A DNA stretch of 64,000 nucleotides from Palsa-870 sp039935415 (GTDB lineage Bacteria; Chloroflexota; Dormibacteria; Dormibacterales; Dormibacteraceae): NCBI GenBank assembly GCA_039935415.1, contig JBDTKH010000032.1, forward strand, positions 47,595 through 111,594, given 5' to 3'. This document shows, piece after piece, positions 8,188 through 16,827 of the stretch. A program made the position numbers and the translations under genes. How positions within the stretch are numbered: the first letter of the stretch is position 1; the number at the start of each line of letters is the position of its first letter. The notes beneath the pieces were generated by a model, which was not told the origin of the DNA, made no database searches, and saw only the letters and a program-made list of their open reading frames with translations.

Positions 8188-9387
8188 TTAGCCGGGCAAC
8201 CGCACCGAAACAGCGTCGGCAGCATCGGTACGGATTTCCGGGGGGCTTCCCACAAGGGGGGCCTGCCCCACTTGTGCCGCGGCCCGCCCCCCTGGTGCCC
8301 CTTCCTCTTCGCCTTCGCGAGCGCTGTTGAATGCGGTGATCGCGACCTCGAGCATGTCGTCGGACGGCTCGCGAGTGGTGAACTTCTGCGTCCCGAGGAC
8401 TGGCAGCAGCAGGACTTTGATCACCGGGTTCGCACGGTGCCGTGCCATGAAGCGGATGCTCTCGAAGCCCGCCCCCGCGATGATCGGGATCGCCAGCACG
8501 CGGCTTGCGATCAGCCAGAACCAGTTGGGATGGAAGATCGCGACGATGCTGAAGACGACGACGCTGACGACAAGCACCACGAGGAGGAACCCGGTGCCGC
8601 AGCGCGGGTGCAGCGTGCTCGCCCGCCGCACCGACCGGACGTCAAGCTGCCATCCCGACTCGAAGGCGTTGATCGTCTTGTGCTCGGCGCCGTGGTACAT
8701 GAATACGCGCCGGACGTCGGGCAGCATCGCGATCGCCGCCAGGTAGCCGAGGACCAGGACGACCCGGATCACGCCTTCGACCAGCACGAAGAGAAAGCTG
8801 CCGCTGCGATGAACAGTGACGCCGGCGAGCAGCAGCGGAAGGCCGATGAAGACGGCGAGCGCGAAGACCCCGGCTACTGCGACCGAGCCGGTGATCTCCC
8901 TCTTGCCGATCACGATGTCCTTGCCGCCCGCATTCATGTTGGCCGACCAGATGAGCGACTTCATTCCGAGGTGCAGCTGCTCGCCGATCAGCGCCAGCCC
9001 CCGTATGAAAGGAAGCTTCCAGATCGGGTTGACGTAGATCGACGCCTTGAGCTCGCCCCGGTCGACGACGATCTCCTTCGTATCGGGCAGGCGCACGGCA
9101 ACCGCGTAGTGACGCTTGCCGCGCATCATCACGCCCTCGATGACGGCCTGACCGCCATAAAAGAAGACATCACCTCCCCGCTTGCCGGGCGGAGGGGTGC
9201 GCTGAGAGCTGGTTATGCCAGGCTCGGCGCTCCTAGGGGGGCCCTCCCCCCTCAAGAGGTCGGCCTCACTTCCCCGCTCGCGGGGAAGGTGGCCCGCCTC
9301 GCTTGCGAGGCCGGCCGGATGGGGACGGGCCCGGTGGGGGGACTCGGTCTCCCCTTCCGCCCCGGAGGTATCCGGGAGCGGTGCCAT
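8188..9387 (-). CDS. DUF1385 membrane protein (YqhQ-like)
   Basis: A 399-residue protein whose core (about 75-365) carries the family signature FYGGQAVIEGVMMRGKRH, several membrane helices, and YHGAEHKTINAFE and LHPRCGT. The function of the family is not established. Residues 1-72 are not part of the family and are encoded by stacked GC-rich palindromes, and about the last 35 residues are likewise encoded by a palindrome-rich tail. The ATG at 9387 directly follows the rpmE stop and has GGAG four bases upstream. No in-frame start exists close to the domain boundary, so the extension seems really translated. Confidence 0.85.
   Translation of the reverse strand: MAPLPDTSGAEGETESPHRARPHPAGLASEAGHLPRERGSEADLLRGEGPPRSAEPGITSSQRTPPPGKRGGDVFFYGGQAVIEGVMMRGKRHYAVAVRLPDTKEIVVDRGELKASIYVNPIWKLPFIRGLALIGEQLHLGMKSLIWSANMNAGGKDIVIGKREITGSVAVAGVFALAVFIGLPLLLAGVTVHRSGSFLFVLVEGVIRVVLVLGYLAAIAMLPDVRRVFMYHGAEHKTINAFESGWQLDVRSVRRASTLHPRCGTGFLLVVLVVSVVVFSIVAIFHPNWFWLIASRVLAIPIIAGAGFESIRFMARHRANPVIKVLLLPVLGTQKFTTREPSDDMLEVAITAFNSAREGEEEGAPGGRAAAQVGQAPLVGSPPEIRTDAADAVSVRLPG
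8225..8305. repeat. Palindromic segment in the 3' end of the DUF1385 gene
   Basis: GC-rich inverted repeats inside the coding sequence. A clear one pairs CACAAG plus a G run with a C run plus CTTGTG around 8251-8276. It encodes the Gly/Ala-rich C-terminal tail of the DUF1385 protein and has the look of a small repeat that slid into the gene end. Confidence 0.5.
9168..9370. repeat. Cluster of palindromes in the 5' end of the DUF1385 gene
   Basis: At least three hairpin-forming units in a row: CACCTCCCCGC/CGGAGGGGTG near 9171-9200, CTTCCCCGC-TC-GCGGGGAAG near 9270-9290, and GCCTCGC-TT-GCGAGGC near 9295-9312, plus a G-run/C-run pair near 9235-9250. They lie within the translated N-terminal extension of the DUF1385 protein. 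Confidence 0.6.
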
Positions 9388-9597
9388 CTAGCTCCGGGTC
9401 TTAGCAGCCCGCTTGCGGAACCGCTCGACCTGGCCGCCGGTGTCCACGATCCGCTGCGTGCCCGTGAAGAACGGGTGGCAGACGGAGCAGATCTCGGTCT
9501 TGAGCTCCTTGCGAGTCGACCCGGTCGTGAACGTGTTCCCGCACGCGCAGGTGACGATCGCGTCTTCGTAGTAGGTGGGATGGATCTGTGCTTTCAA
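9388..9597 (-). CDS. rpmE: 50S ribosomal protein L31
   Basis: A 69-residue zinc-binding (C+ type) L31. Cysteines occur in CACGNTF and CSVCHPFFTG, the normal pattern. The start is TTG at 9597 with GGAG about ten bases upstream. It is immediately followed by the DUF1385 gene with no gap. Confidence 0.95.
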   Translation of the reverse strand: MKAQIHPTYYEDAIVTCACGNTFTTGSTRKELKTEICSVCHPFFTGTQRIVDTGGQVERFRKRAAKTRS

Positions 9598-9621
9598 GGT
9601 CTTGACTCCAAAAAACGTAGT

Positions 9622-10518
9622 TTACCGGGCGAAGGTGCTGAGCAAGCTGCTCGCCTGCAAGCTCGCGACTCCGAGATACACGACGAGGGCGAGCCAGGCG
9701 GCCCCCATCGCCCATCGGGCGCCCGCCGGCACCGAGGTGTAATAGGGGTTGCTCGCTTGCCGGAACCGCTGGATCAGCGTCGGGATTCCAAGCACCGCGA
9801 TGATGATGATCAAAGGGCTGAACAAGAAGTGGAGGAACAAGCCCCCCACCGCGATGACCGCGTAGCCCGCGACCTGGAACCATTTCGACACGGGCGCGAG
9901 GATCCATGACCCGTCCAGCTGCCACACCGGGATCAGGTTGAACAGGTTGATGTAGAAGCCGATCAGTGCGGCGAGCAGCAGGACCGGCGAATGCGTGGCG
10001 CCGTACAGCGCGAACGCAGCCGTGGCGCCGATGGTGCCCGCGATCGGCCCGGCGATGCCGATCTGCGCCTGCTTGAGCGCGTCGGTCGGGTGAGATCGCT
10101 GGAAGATCGCGGCGCCCATGAACGGGATGAAGATCGGCGCGGTCGCCTTCATGCCCTGGCGTCTTATCTCCACGACGTGGCCCATCTCGTGGACGAAGAT
10201 CATGGTCAGGAGAGCAACGGCGAACCACGGCCCGTAGAAGATGGCGTAGCCCCCGAAGCTGACCACGAGCGAGATCAGCGTGCCCGCCGCGGGGATCTTG
10301 AACAAAAGCAGGAGCGCGTACTTGCCGTAGGCGAGCGCCCCGGCGATGGCCGCCACGAGGCCGCCGAGCACGCCACGGTTCGCCTTGTGGGAAGGGGCCG
10401 GCGAGTAGTGATACGGCGACTGCGGAGGTATGTCCGAGGTCACCGGGTACGCCGGAGGAGGCGGCGGCGGTATGTAGTTGCCGTTCTCGGGCGGCTGCAT
10501 GGGGTCCCTGTCGCTCAT
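9622..10518 (-). CDS. Site-2 protease-family membrane metalloprotease
   Basis: A 298-residue M50-type intramembrane zinc protease. An N-terminal proline-rich cytosolic tail (about 1-40) precedes six or so membrane helices. The zinc site HEMGH is at residues 110-114, and the second metal motif reads NLIPVWQLDGS (canonical NPxPxxxLDG). ATG 10518 is chosen over an upstream ATG at 10638 because GAGGAG stands four bases before it and the upstream gene ends at 10554. No PDZ domain is visible, so this is the short single-domain class. The substrate is unknown. Confidence 0.88.
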   Translation of the reverse strand: MSDRDPMQPPENGNYIPPPPPPAYPVTSDIPPQSPYHYSPAPSHKANRGVLGGLVAAIAGALAYGKYALLLLFKIPAAGTLISLVVSFGGYAIFYGPWFAVALLTMIFVHEMGHVVEIRRQGMKATAPIFIPFMGAAIFQRSHPTDALKQAQIGIAGPIAGTIGATAAFALYGATHSPVLLLAALIGFYINLFNLIPVWQLDGSWILAPVSKWFQVAGYAVIAVGGLFLHFLFSPLIIIIAVLGIPTLIQRFRQASNPYYTSVPAGARWAMGAAWLALVVYLGVASLQASSLLSTFAR

Positions 10519-10553
10519 TTGCTCCTCTATTTGATACCCGCTGGCGGATACCG

Positions 10554-11816
10554 CTAATCCCGGTACGTGAACCAGGCGTATTCGAGCAGGGAGCCGCTCT
10601 GCAGGATCAGGGTGACGGTGCAGGTGGGCTGGTCGCACCTCCCCGGCACGAGCTGCCCTGGCGCATCGGCCGCAGGGTCGATCGTCGGCACGCCGTTGAG
10701 GACCTCCTGGATCTGGACCGGGTCGGTGAACCCCGGCGCCCGCACCAGGCCGAAACAGACCGGCTGGCCGGGTGTGAGCTGCACGTTCGCGGGGGGCGTC
10801 GTGATGGCGAACGTCTTCACGACCAGGTCCAGCCGGCCGTTGTCGCTCTCGGTGACCAGGATGTTCTGCGCCGCGTCGAAACCGAGCCCCTGGGGATTCC
10901 GCAGCCCGCTGGCGACGTTGGCACCGGACGTCAGGTCGTAGATCCGGCCTGATCCGGGAAGGATGGCAAGGACATGGCCGGAGTCGTCGCGCACCGCGTC
11001 GTCGACGCCGGAAAGATCCCCGGCCAGCCGCTGGCGCACGTTCCCTTTGAGCTCGAACACGGCGCTGGCGTTCTCGTCCGCGATCAGGTAGCCCGCGCCC
11101 TGGGGGTCTGGCCAGGAGCCGGCGGGCCGGCTGAAGCCGCCGATTCTCCCGGTGATTTGGCCGGAGGTGTCGACGAACAGCACGGTTCCGTGCGGGCTGT
11201 CGGGAACCACCAGGCCAGACCCCTTGAGGTCGGCGGAGATGCCGTCCAGATTCTCCCCGCTCGCCACCGGCGCCAGCTGAAGGACGGTCCTGACGCCTGT
11301 GTCGGTCAGCGCGACGATGCGGGCGTTGTACTGGTCGGCGATATAGGTGACGCCGCCGACCTGCGCGATGCCCTCGGCCTCCGGTACGACCTGCGCCAGC
11401 CGCTGCAGCCCGGCGGCGCCACCCACCCGGGCGATGTGGCCGTCGGTGTGCTCGCCCACCAGCACCGTCCCGTCATCCGTGTAGAGGAGGTCGTCCGGAC
11501 CGTTGAGGCCGGAGGCGAGCTGCAGGACGGGGTCGCCGGACGACACGCCCGAGGCGACAGTGCGCGCCACGGGCTGCACGCACGGCAGAGGGCTGGGCGA
11601 CGGAGAGGGAGTGGGACTCGGAATTGGCGACGGCGTCGGACGGGACGCCGAGCTCGCCGAAGTCGTGCATCCGGCCAGCAGGCTCGAGGCGGCCAGCGCC
11701 GCCGCGAGAGTTCTAGCCCGGGTCCCCGACGACGTGGTGGCGCGTGGTGAGCCGTCGCACAGTCGCCTGCCGGCTCGACATGAGAAGCGACGAGGACTCG
11801 GCGTAGCCGCTGCCAA
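10554..11816 (-). CDS. Beta-propeller lipoprotein (NHL/SMP-30-like)
   Basis: Predicted lipoprotein with lipobox LLAGC (Cys at residue 50 counting from ATG 11816), a Ser/Pro/Thr-rich spacer, then repeated blocks such as GPDDLLYTDDGTVLVGEH, TYIADQYNARIVAL and PQGLGFDAAQNILVTES that look like NHL or SMP-30 propeller blades. A C-terminal part (about 345-420) carries two cysteine pairs. The start is unclear: ATG 11816 overlaps the GlpX-like gene by about 100 bp, and between it and the signal peptide only a CTG codon is available. Substrate and role are unknown. Confidence 0.75.
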   Translation of the reverse strand: MAAATPSPRRFSCRAGRRLCDGSPRATTSSGTRARTLAAALAASSLLAGCTTSASSASRPTPSPIPSPTPSPSPSPLPCVQPVARTVASGVSSGDPVLQLASGLNGPDDLLYTDDGTVLVGEHTDGHIARVGGAAGLQRLAQVVPEAEGIAQVGGVTYIADQYNARIVALTDTGVRTVLQLAPVASGENLDGISADLKGSGLVVPDSPHGTVLFVDTSGQITGRIGGFSRPAGSWPDPQGAGYLIADENASAVFELKGNVRQRLAGDLSGVDDAVRDDSGHVLAILPGSGRIYDLTSGANVASGLRNPQGLGFDAAQNILVTESDNGRLDLVVKTFAITTPPANVQLTPGQPVCFGLVRAPGFTDPVQIQEVLNGVPTIDPAADAPGQLVPGRCDQPTCTVTLILQSGSLLEYAWFTYRD

Positions 11817-12681
11817 ACATCACGCCGGGCAGGAGCTGTCCGCCGGTGACGCCGGTGATCGCCACAGCAATATCAGCCGCCGGAGCGAGTTCTGCAAGCC
11901 CGTAGATCCGCGATACCTGGTCGACGATCAGCGCACGTTCCTCATCGTTGCGCGGCCACAGCCGCACTTGAAGCTCCCCCCCAAGGCATCGCACCGCGCA
12001 TGCGGCCATCACAGTCGCCTGGAGGTCCGCGATGCCGATCGCCGCGTCTACCCCCGTTCCCTGCATCGCAGCCATCACCGAGCCCGCGAAGTCGCCCTCC
12101 TCGAGGGCGAGGATTCGAGCGCCGGCAGCGGCAACCTCCGCGACGAGGTCCTGGTGACGAGGCCTGTCGAGGATCGCGACGGTGAGGTCCTGCACTCGTG
12201 CGTCCCGCGCGAACGCGATCCGGCGCAGGTTGTCGGCGATCGGGTCGTCCAGGTCGATCGCGCCTCGAGCCGTGGGGCCGGCCACGATCTTCTCCACGTA
12301 CCAGATGTTCGGCAGCTGAGCGAACCCTCCCGGCTCGACCGCGACGAGCAACGAAACGGCATTGGCGGCGCCGCGAGCCACCTGGCTCGCGCCTTCCACC
12401 GGTGACAGCCCGAAATCCACCATGTGCCCGACGCCTTTGATCACCGTGCCCTGCGCCAGGTAGGTCTGGTTCCGTGGATTCCGGGCGACGCTGCCCGAGA
12501 TGAACGAGCCCTCGAGGGCCTGGCGCATGGCTTCGCCGGCGGCCTCGACCACGCGGTCTGGATCGCCTTTGCCGAGCAGTCGCGCCGCGGCGAGCGCGGC
12601 CGCTTCGGTCGCATGGACGAGCTCCAGCGACAGCTCGACGCGCGCTTCGAATGACGGAATCCCGCTCCGTGGCTGCTCCAT
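11713..12681 (-). CDS. GlpX-like protein (class II fructose-1,6-bisphosphatase fold, likely inactive)
   Basis: A 322-residue homologue of GlpX along its whole length: LELVHATEAAALAAARLLGKGD at the start, GAIDLDDPIADNLRR in the middle, RCLGGELQ and a GVMFGSGYAESSSLLM C-terminus. The metal and catalytic motifs are broken. The block normally reading IGEGExDEAPML reads SGSVARNPRNQTYL. The DPxEGT motif reads SPVEGA (residues 93-98). The later PEG motif reads LQA. It may be a pseudoenzyme or may have another activity. It lies directly after pyrG. Confidence 0.8.
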   Translation of the reverse strand: MEQPRSGIPSFEARVELSLELVHATEAAALAAARLLGKGDPDRVVEAAGEAMRQALEGSFISGSVARNPRNQTYLAQGTVIKGVGHMVDFGLSPVEGASQVARGAANAVSLLVAVEPGGFAQLPNIWYVEKIVAGPTARGAIDLDDPIADNLRRIAFARDARVQDLTVAILDRPRHQDLVAEVAAAGARILALEEGDFAGSVMAAMQGTGVDAAIGIADLQATVMAACAVRCLGGELQVRLWPRNDEERALIVDQVSRIYGLAELAPAADIAVAITGVTGGQLLPGVMFGSGYAESSSLLMSSRQATVRRLTTRHHVVGDPG

Positions 12682-12686
12682 GGACG

Positions 12687-14342
12687 CTAGGAGGTCTCGG
12701 TCTCTTCCAGCAGCTCCGCGGGGCGAAGCTCCATCTGGTCTATGCCGCTCTGTAGGAAGGCGGCCCGGACGAAATCACGAAACAGCGGGTGCGCGCGATT
12801 GGGGCGCGATCGGAGCTCCGGGTGGAACTGGCTCGCGACGAACCAGGGATGGTCGGCCAGCTCGATGATCTCGACGAGGCGGCCGTTCGGCGAAACGCCG
12901 CTGAAGTTCATGCCGGCCTCGTGCATGACCTCGCGGTATTCGTTGTTGAACTCGAAGCGGTGACGGTGCCGCTCGTAAACGACCTCCTCTCCGTATGCCT
13001 TTTGAGCGAGCGAGCCTGGCGTCAGCTTGCACGGGTAGAGACCCAACCGCATCGAGCCGCCCATCTGGTCGACGTTGCGCTGCTCGGGCATCAGATCGAT
13101 GATTGGCGTGGAGGTGAACGCTGCGAACTCCGTCGAGTTCGCGTCCGGGGCGTCTAGCTTCTCTCGTGCGAAATCGATCACCGCGCACTGCAGCCCGAGG
13201 CACAGCCCGAGGTATGGGATCCGGTTTTGTCGCGCGTAGCGCGAGGCGACCACCTTGCCCTCGATGCCGCGGTAGCCGAATCCACCCGGCACCACGATCC
13301 CTGCCACTCCAAGCAGCGGCGACGTGTCGCCGGCGTCCAGCTTCTCGGACGAGACCCAATGGATGTCGATGGCGAGACCGTGATGGATGCCCGCGTGGCG
13401 GAGGGCTTCGATGACGCTCAGGTATGCGTCGGGCAGCGCGATGTACTTGCCGACGATGGCGATGGGCACTGCAGCACGCGGATGCTTGATCCGGTCCACG
13501 AGCTGGATCCATGGTGCGTGATCCGGCTGGTTGGACTTCTCGTCGAGCTCGAAGTGCTTGGCCATCACATTGCCCAGGCCGGCCGCCTCGAGCATGAGTG
13601 GCACCTCGTAGATCGAATCGACGTCGGGGACCGAAACGACCGCGTCGCGCGGCACGTCGGTGAACAGGGCGATCTTCTCTTTCAGATCGGCGTCGATCGG
13701 CCTCTCCGAGCGGCAGACGATCGCGTCGGGCTGGATACCGATGGCGCGCAGGGCCTGCACCGAGTGCTGAGTTGGCTTGGTCTTCATCTCGTTGCCGTGG
13801 ACGACCGGCACCAGCGAGCAGTGGACGTAGAAGACGTTCTGGCGGCCGAGGTCGTTCTTCAGCTGCCGGATCGCCTCGAGGAAGGGGAGGCTTTCGATGT
13901 CGCCGACTGTGCCGCCCACCTCGACCACCACGACGTCCGCCTGCGGGTCGCGTGAGGCGCGGAGGATCTTCTCCTTGATCACGTTCGTCACGTGCGGGAT
14001 GACCTGCACCGTCGCGCCGAGGTAGTCGCCTCGGCGCTCGCGCGCGATGACCTCTTGGTAGATCTTCCCGGTGGTCACGTTCGAGGCGACCGTCAGGTTC
14101 TCGTCGACAAAGCGCTCGTAGTGCCCGAGGTCGAGGTCGGTCTCAGCGCCGTCGTCGGTGACGAACACCTCGCCGTGCTGGTATGGGCTCATCGTGCCGG
14201 GGTCGACGTTGAGGTATGGGTCGAGCTTCTGGAGGGAGACGCTGAGGTGGCGGGCCTTCAGGATGTTCCCGATCGACGCCGCAGTGATGCCCTTTCCCAA
14301 CGAGGAGACGACACCCCCGGTCACGAAAACGTACTTCGACAT
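12687..14342 (-). CDS. pyrG: CTP synthase
   Basis: A 551-residue two-domain enzyme: an N-terminal synthetase (KYVFVTGGVVSSLGKG P-loop) and a C-terminal class I glutamine amidotransferase with the nucleophile Cys in LGLCLGLQ and the His/Glu pair near the end (QFHPE). It converts UTP, ATP and glutamine to CTP. ATG 14342 has a strong GGAGGT four bases upstream, so the longer reading to 14426 is rejected. Confidence 0.97.
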   Translation of the reverse strand: MSKYVFVTGGVVSSLGKGITAASIGNILKARHLSVSLQKLDPYLNVDPGTMSPYQHGEVFVTDDGAETDLDLGHYERFVDENLTVASNVTTGKIYQEVIARERRGDYLGATVQVIPHVTNVIKEKILRASRDPQADVVVVEVGGTVGDIESLPFLEAIRQLKNDLGRQNVFYVHCSLVPVVHGNEMKTKPTQHSVQALRAIGIQPDAIVCRSERPIDADLKEKIALFTDVPRDAVVSVPDVDSIYEVPLMLEAAGLGNVMAKHFELDEKSNQPDHAPWIQLVDRIKHPRAAVPIAIVGKYIALPDAYLSVIEALRHAGIHHGLAIDIHWVSSEKLDAGDTSPLLGVAGIVVPGGFGYRGIEGKVVASRYARQNRIPYLGLCLGLQCAVIDFAREKLDAPDANSTEFAAFTSTPIIDLMPEQRNVDQMGGSMRLGLYPCKLTPGSLAQKAYGEEVVYERHRHRFEFNNEYREVMHEAGMNFSGVSPNGRLVEIIELADHPWFVASQFHPELRSRPNRAHPLFRDFVRAAFLQSGIDQMELRPAELLEETETS

Positions 14343-14367
14343 CAAGACCTCCAGGGCGGTTTTATGA

Positions 14368-14373
14368 ATTCTA
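14368..14373 (-). promoter_or_regulatory. -10 box upstream of pyrG
   Basis: TAGAAT in the context CCGGTAGAATTCAT, 25 bases before the pyrG ATG. The same extended box precedes ssrA and def. No strong -35 box. Confidence 0.5.
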
Positions 14374-14404
14374 CCGGGAAGGGGCTCTGCTGAAACCGTT
14401 GTAC

Positions 14405-14450
14405 CGGCTTCAGCCCCACTCCCCAACCCTCGCCCCGAAGGGGCGAGAGG
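14405..14450. repeat. Palindromic repeat B, copy 1
   Basis: The hairpin CTCGCCCC-TT(C)-GGGGCGAG is followed on the minus strand by GGGGAGTGGGGCT and AAGCC. The same arrangement recurs at 51301-51350. Here it lies between the MBL hydrolase stop and the pyrG promoter and may act as a terminator-like hairpin. Confidence 0.65.
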
Positions 14451-14451
14451 G

Positions 14452-15096
14452 CTACTTCGGCTCGACCCTCGGTTCCAGGACGATCACTTTTGTTTCGAAC
14501 TCGCCCGATGAGGCCTGAACGGAGAGCTTTGCCAGTGGCTCAGTCGCCGTTACCGCCATCTCCTTCAGGAACCTGTCGACGGAATCGAGCTCCAGCTTCA
14601 GGCCCGGGATCGCGTAGTGCATGGGCACCACGTAGCGCGGCTCCAGCTGCCGCACCAGCTCCGCTGCCTGCGCCGCGCTGATGGTTGTATGCCCTCCGAC
14701 CGGCACCAGGAGGACGTCCGGAGACGAGAACGATTCCGCATCCGCGTCGTCGAGGCCGTGACCCAGGTCGCCCAGGTGGCATACCCGGACGTCGTCGATC
14801 TCGATCAGGTACACGGTGTTGCGACCGTGTTTCGCACCTTTCTCCGAGTCGTGGTACTTCGGAACGCCGATCACGCTGACGCCCGCGACCTCGTATTCAC
14901 CAGGACCGCGGATCTCGTACGCGTCGCGCATGACCTGCGTGTAGTTGTGGTTCTCGTGCTCGTGGCTGACGGTGACAAGGTCGCCGTCGAGGCGCTGCAG
15001 CTTCAGCCCGATCGCGGGCGGGTACGGATCGGTGACCGCGGCCGCGCTCCGGCCCCTCAGCCTGAAGCAGCCATGTCCGAGCCAGGTGACGTCCAA
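14452..15096 (-). CDS. MBL-fold metal-dependent hydrolase
   Basis: A 214-residue metallo-beta-lactamase-fold protein of the UlaG/UPF0173-like branch. The metal motif reads SHEHENH, where the usual form is HxHxDH, with later ligands in HLGDLGH and VPMHY. The TTG start at 15096 is fixed by a TAG stop just upstream. An AAGGAG lies eleven bases before it. The substrate cannot be inferred. Confidence 0.85.
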   Translation of the reverse strand: MDVTWLGHGCFRLRGRSAAAVTDPYPPAIGLKLQRLDGDLVTVSHEHENHNYTQVMRDAYEIRGPGEYEVAGVSVIGVPKYHDSEKGAKHGRNTVYLIEIDDVRVCHLGDLGHGLDDADAESFSSPDVLLVPVGGHTTISAAQAAELVRQLEPRYVVPMHYAIPGLKLELDSVDRFLKEMAVTATEPLAKLSVQASSGEFETKVIVLEPRVEPK

Positions 15097-15123
15097 CTAA
15101 ATGACTCTCCTTTATTTATGTGA

Positions 15124-16827
15124 CTACATGCGCTCGGGCGCGCTCACGCCGATCAGGTCGAGCGCCGTCTTCAAAGTGTGACGCGCCGCCCGGCACAGCT
15201 CCAGGCGGGCACGGGTCAGCTTCAGGTCGTCGACCACCACGCGGTGCTCGCTCTTCTCGTTTCCCGCGTGGTAAAAGCGGTGCACAGCGGTCGCAAGGTC
15301 CTGGACGTAGTACGGGATGCGGTGCGGCTCGAGCAGGCGGGTCGCGTCCTCCACCGCCTCCGGCCAGAACGCGAGCTGGCGGGCCACGTCGAGCTCCCAT
15401 GGCTCGACGAGCAGCGACAGGTCAGCGTGCTCCGGCAGGTCGGGGTGCTTCTCGCTCGCGGTCACCTCTACGTTGACGAGCCGCGCGTGTGCGTACTGCG
15501 CGTAGTACACGGGGTTCTCGCTGCTCTGCGTCACCGCGAGCTCGAGGTCGAACTCGATTGTCGTGTCGGGCGACCTCAAAAGGTAGAAGTAGCGCACGGC
15601 ATCAGAACCCACGCGGTCGATGAGCTCGTCCAATGGCACGAAGCGCCCGGCGCGCTTTGACATTTTTTGAGAGGTGCTGCCGGCGGCGCGTTCTTGCAGG
15701 TTGACCATCTGGTGGATGATGATCACGAGCTCGGCCGGGTCGATGCCGAGCGCGGCCGCCGCCGACTTCATGCGCGGCACATACCCGTGATGGTCGGCGG
15801 CCCATACCTCCACGACCCGTTTGAAGCCGCGCTGCTCGAACCGGCTGAGCAGGTAGCCCAGGTCCGACGCGAAGTAGGTCGGCTGTCCGTTGGAGCGAAT
15901 GACGACGCGGTCCTCCTCTTCCGTCACCGGCTTTGACGGGTCAAGCTCCTGCAGCGCCGGACCGAACCACAAAGCGCCGTCGCGCTCCTTCAGGTAGCCC
16001 GCGTCGCGCAACCGCTCGATCGCAGTCTTGCCGAGGCCCGACTCCCAGATCGTCGACTCCCAGAACCACTCGTCGTAGCGGATGCCGAGTCGGGCCACAG
16101 TGGCTCTGATCTGCTCGACGATCTTCTCCATCGCGTAACGCCTCAGCCTTGGCTCAGCCTCTTCCTCCGGCAGCTGCTCTATGCCCGGCAGGTCGTGGCG
16201 CGCCATCTCGGCGATCTGCGTCACGTACTCGCCCTGGTAACCGCCCTCCGGTGGTTCCTTTCCGTGAAGCCGCGCGTAGATCGAGGCCCCGAATCGTCGT
16301 GTCTGCGTGTTGTCCGAGTTGACGTAGTACTCGCGCTGCACGTCATGGTGGGTGAACTCCAACAGCCGGCAGATCGAGTCGCCGATGATCGTGCCTCGCC
16401 CATGGCCGATGTGCAGCGGACCGGTCGGGTTGATGCTTCCAAACTCGACCTGGAGGCGCTCACCATGACCGAGGTCGGTTGACCCGTAGGCAACCCCGGT
16501 CGCCGCGACGTCCACGACCAGCTTCTGCAGCCACGCGTCGGTGAGCCGAAAGTTGACGTAGCCGCCGACAGCCTCGACAGTCGCGGCGCCGTCGGCCATC
16601 GCGATCGCCTCGGCGAGCCGGCTCGCGATCTGCGCCGGGGGCTGCTTCATCACGCGTGCGAGCTTCAGTCCCGCCGGGCTTGCGTAGTCGCCGCGGCCTT
16701 CGCCCTTGGCGCGGCCGAGCTCGAGATCCGGAATGTCGCCTTCGGGCACCTGGTCGCGGACTGCGTCGAACAGCGCCGCACCGATGATCTCGCGGATGCC
16801 CTTCACAGTCATGGCCGTCACGCGCAA
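15124..16827 (-). CDS. argS: Arginyl-tRNA synthetase
   Basis: A 567-residue class I synthetase. HIGH motif in NPTGPLHIGHGRG, KMSKS-like SQKMSKRAG, and a C-terminal DALR anticodon domain ending LKTALDLIGVSAPERM. The Add-1 N-terminal domain is present. ATG 16827 overlaps the preceding gene by 10 bp, and ATG 16812 just after that gene's stop is an equally good start. Confidence 0.96.
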   Translation of the reverse strand: MRVTAMTVKGIREIIGAALFDAVRDQVPEGDIPDLELGRAKGEGRGDYASPAGLKLARVMKQPPAQIASRLAEAIAMADGAATVEAVGGYVNFRLTDAWLQKLVVDVAATGVAYGSTDLGHGERLQVEFGSINPTGPLHIGHGRGTIIGDSICRLLEFTHHDVQREYYVNSDNTQTRRFGASIYARLHGKEPPEGGYQGEYVTQIAEMARHDLPGIEQLPEEEAEPRLRRYAMEKIVEQIRATVARLGIRYDEWFWESTIWESGLGKTAIERLRDAGYLKERDGALWFGPALQELDPSKPVTEEEDRVVIRSNGQPTYFASDLGYLLSRFEQRGFKRVVEVWAADHHGYVPRMKSAAAALGIDPAELVIIIHQMVNLQERAAGSTSQKMSKRAGRFVPLDELIDRVGSDAVRYFYLLRSPDTTIEFDLELAVTQSSENPVYYAQYAHARLVNVEVTASEKHPDLPEHADLSLLVEPWELDVARQLAFWPEAVEDATRLLEPHRIPYYVQDLATAVHRFYHAGNEKSEHRVVVDDLKLTRARLELCRAARHTLKTALDLIGVSAPERM

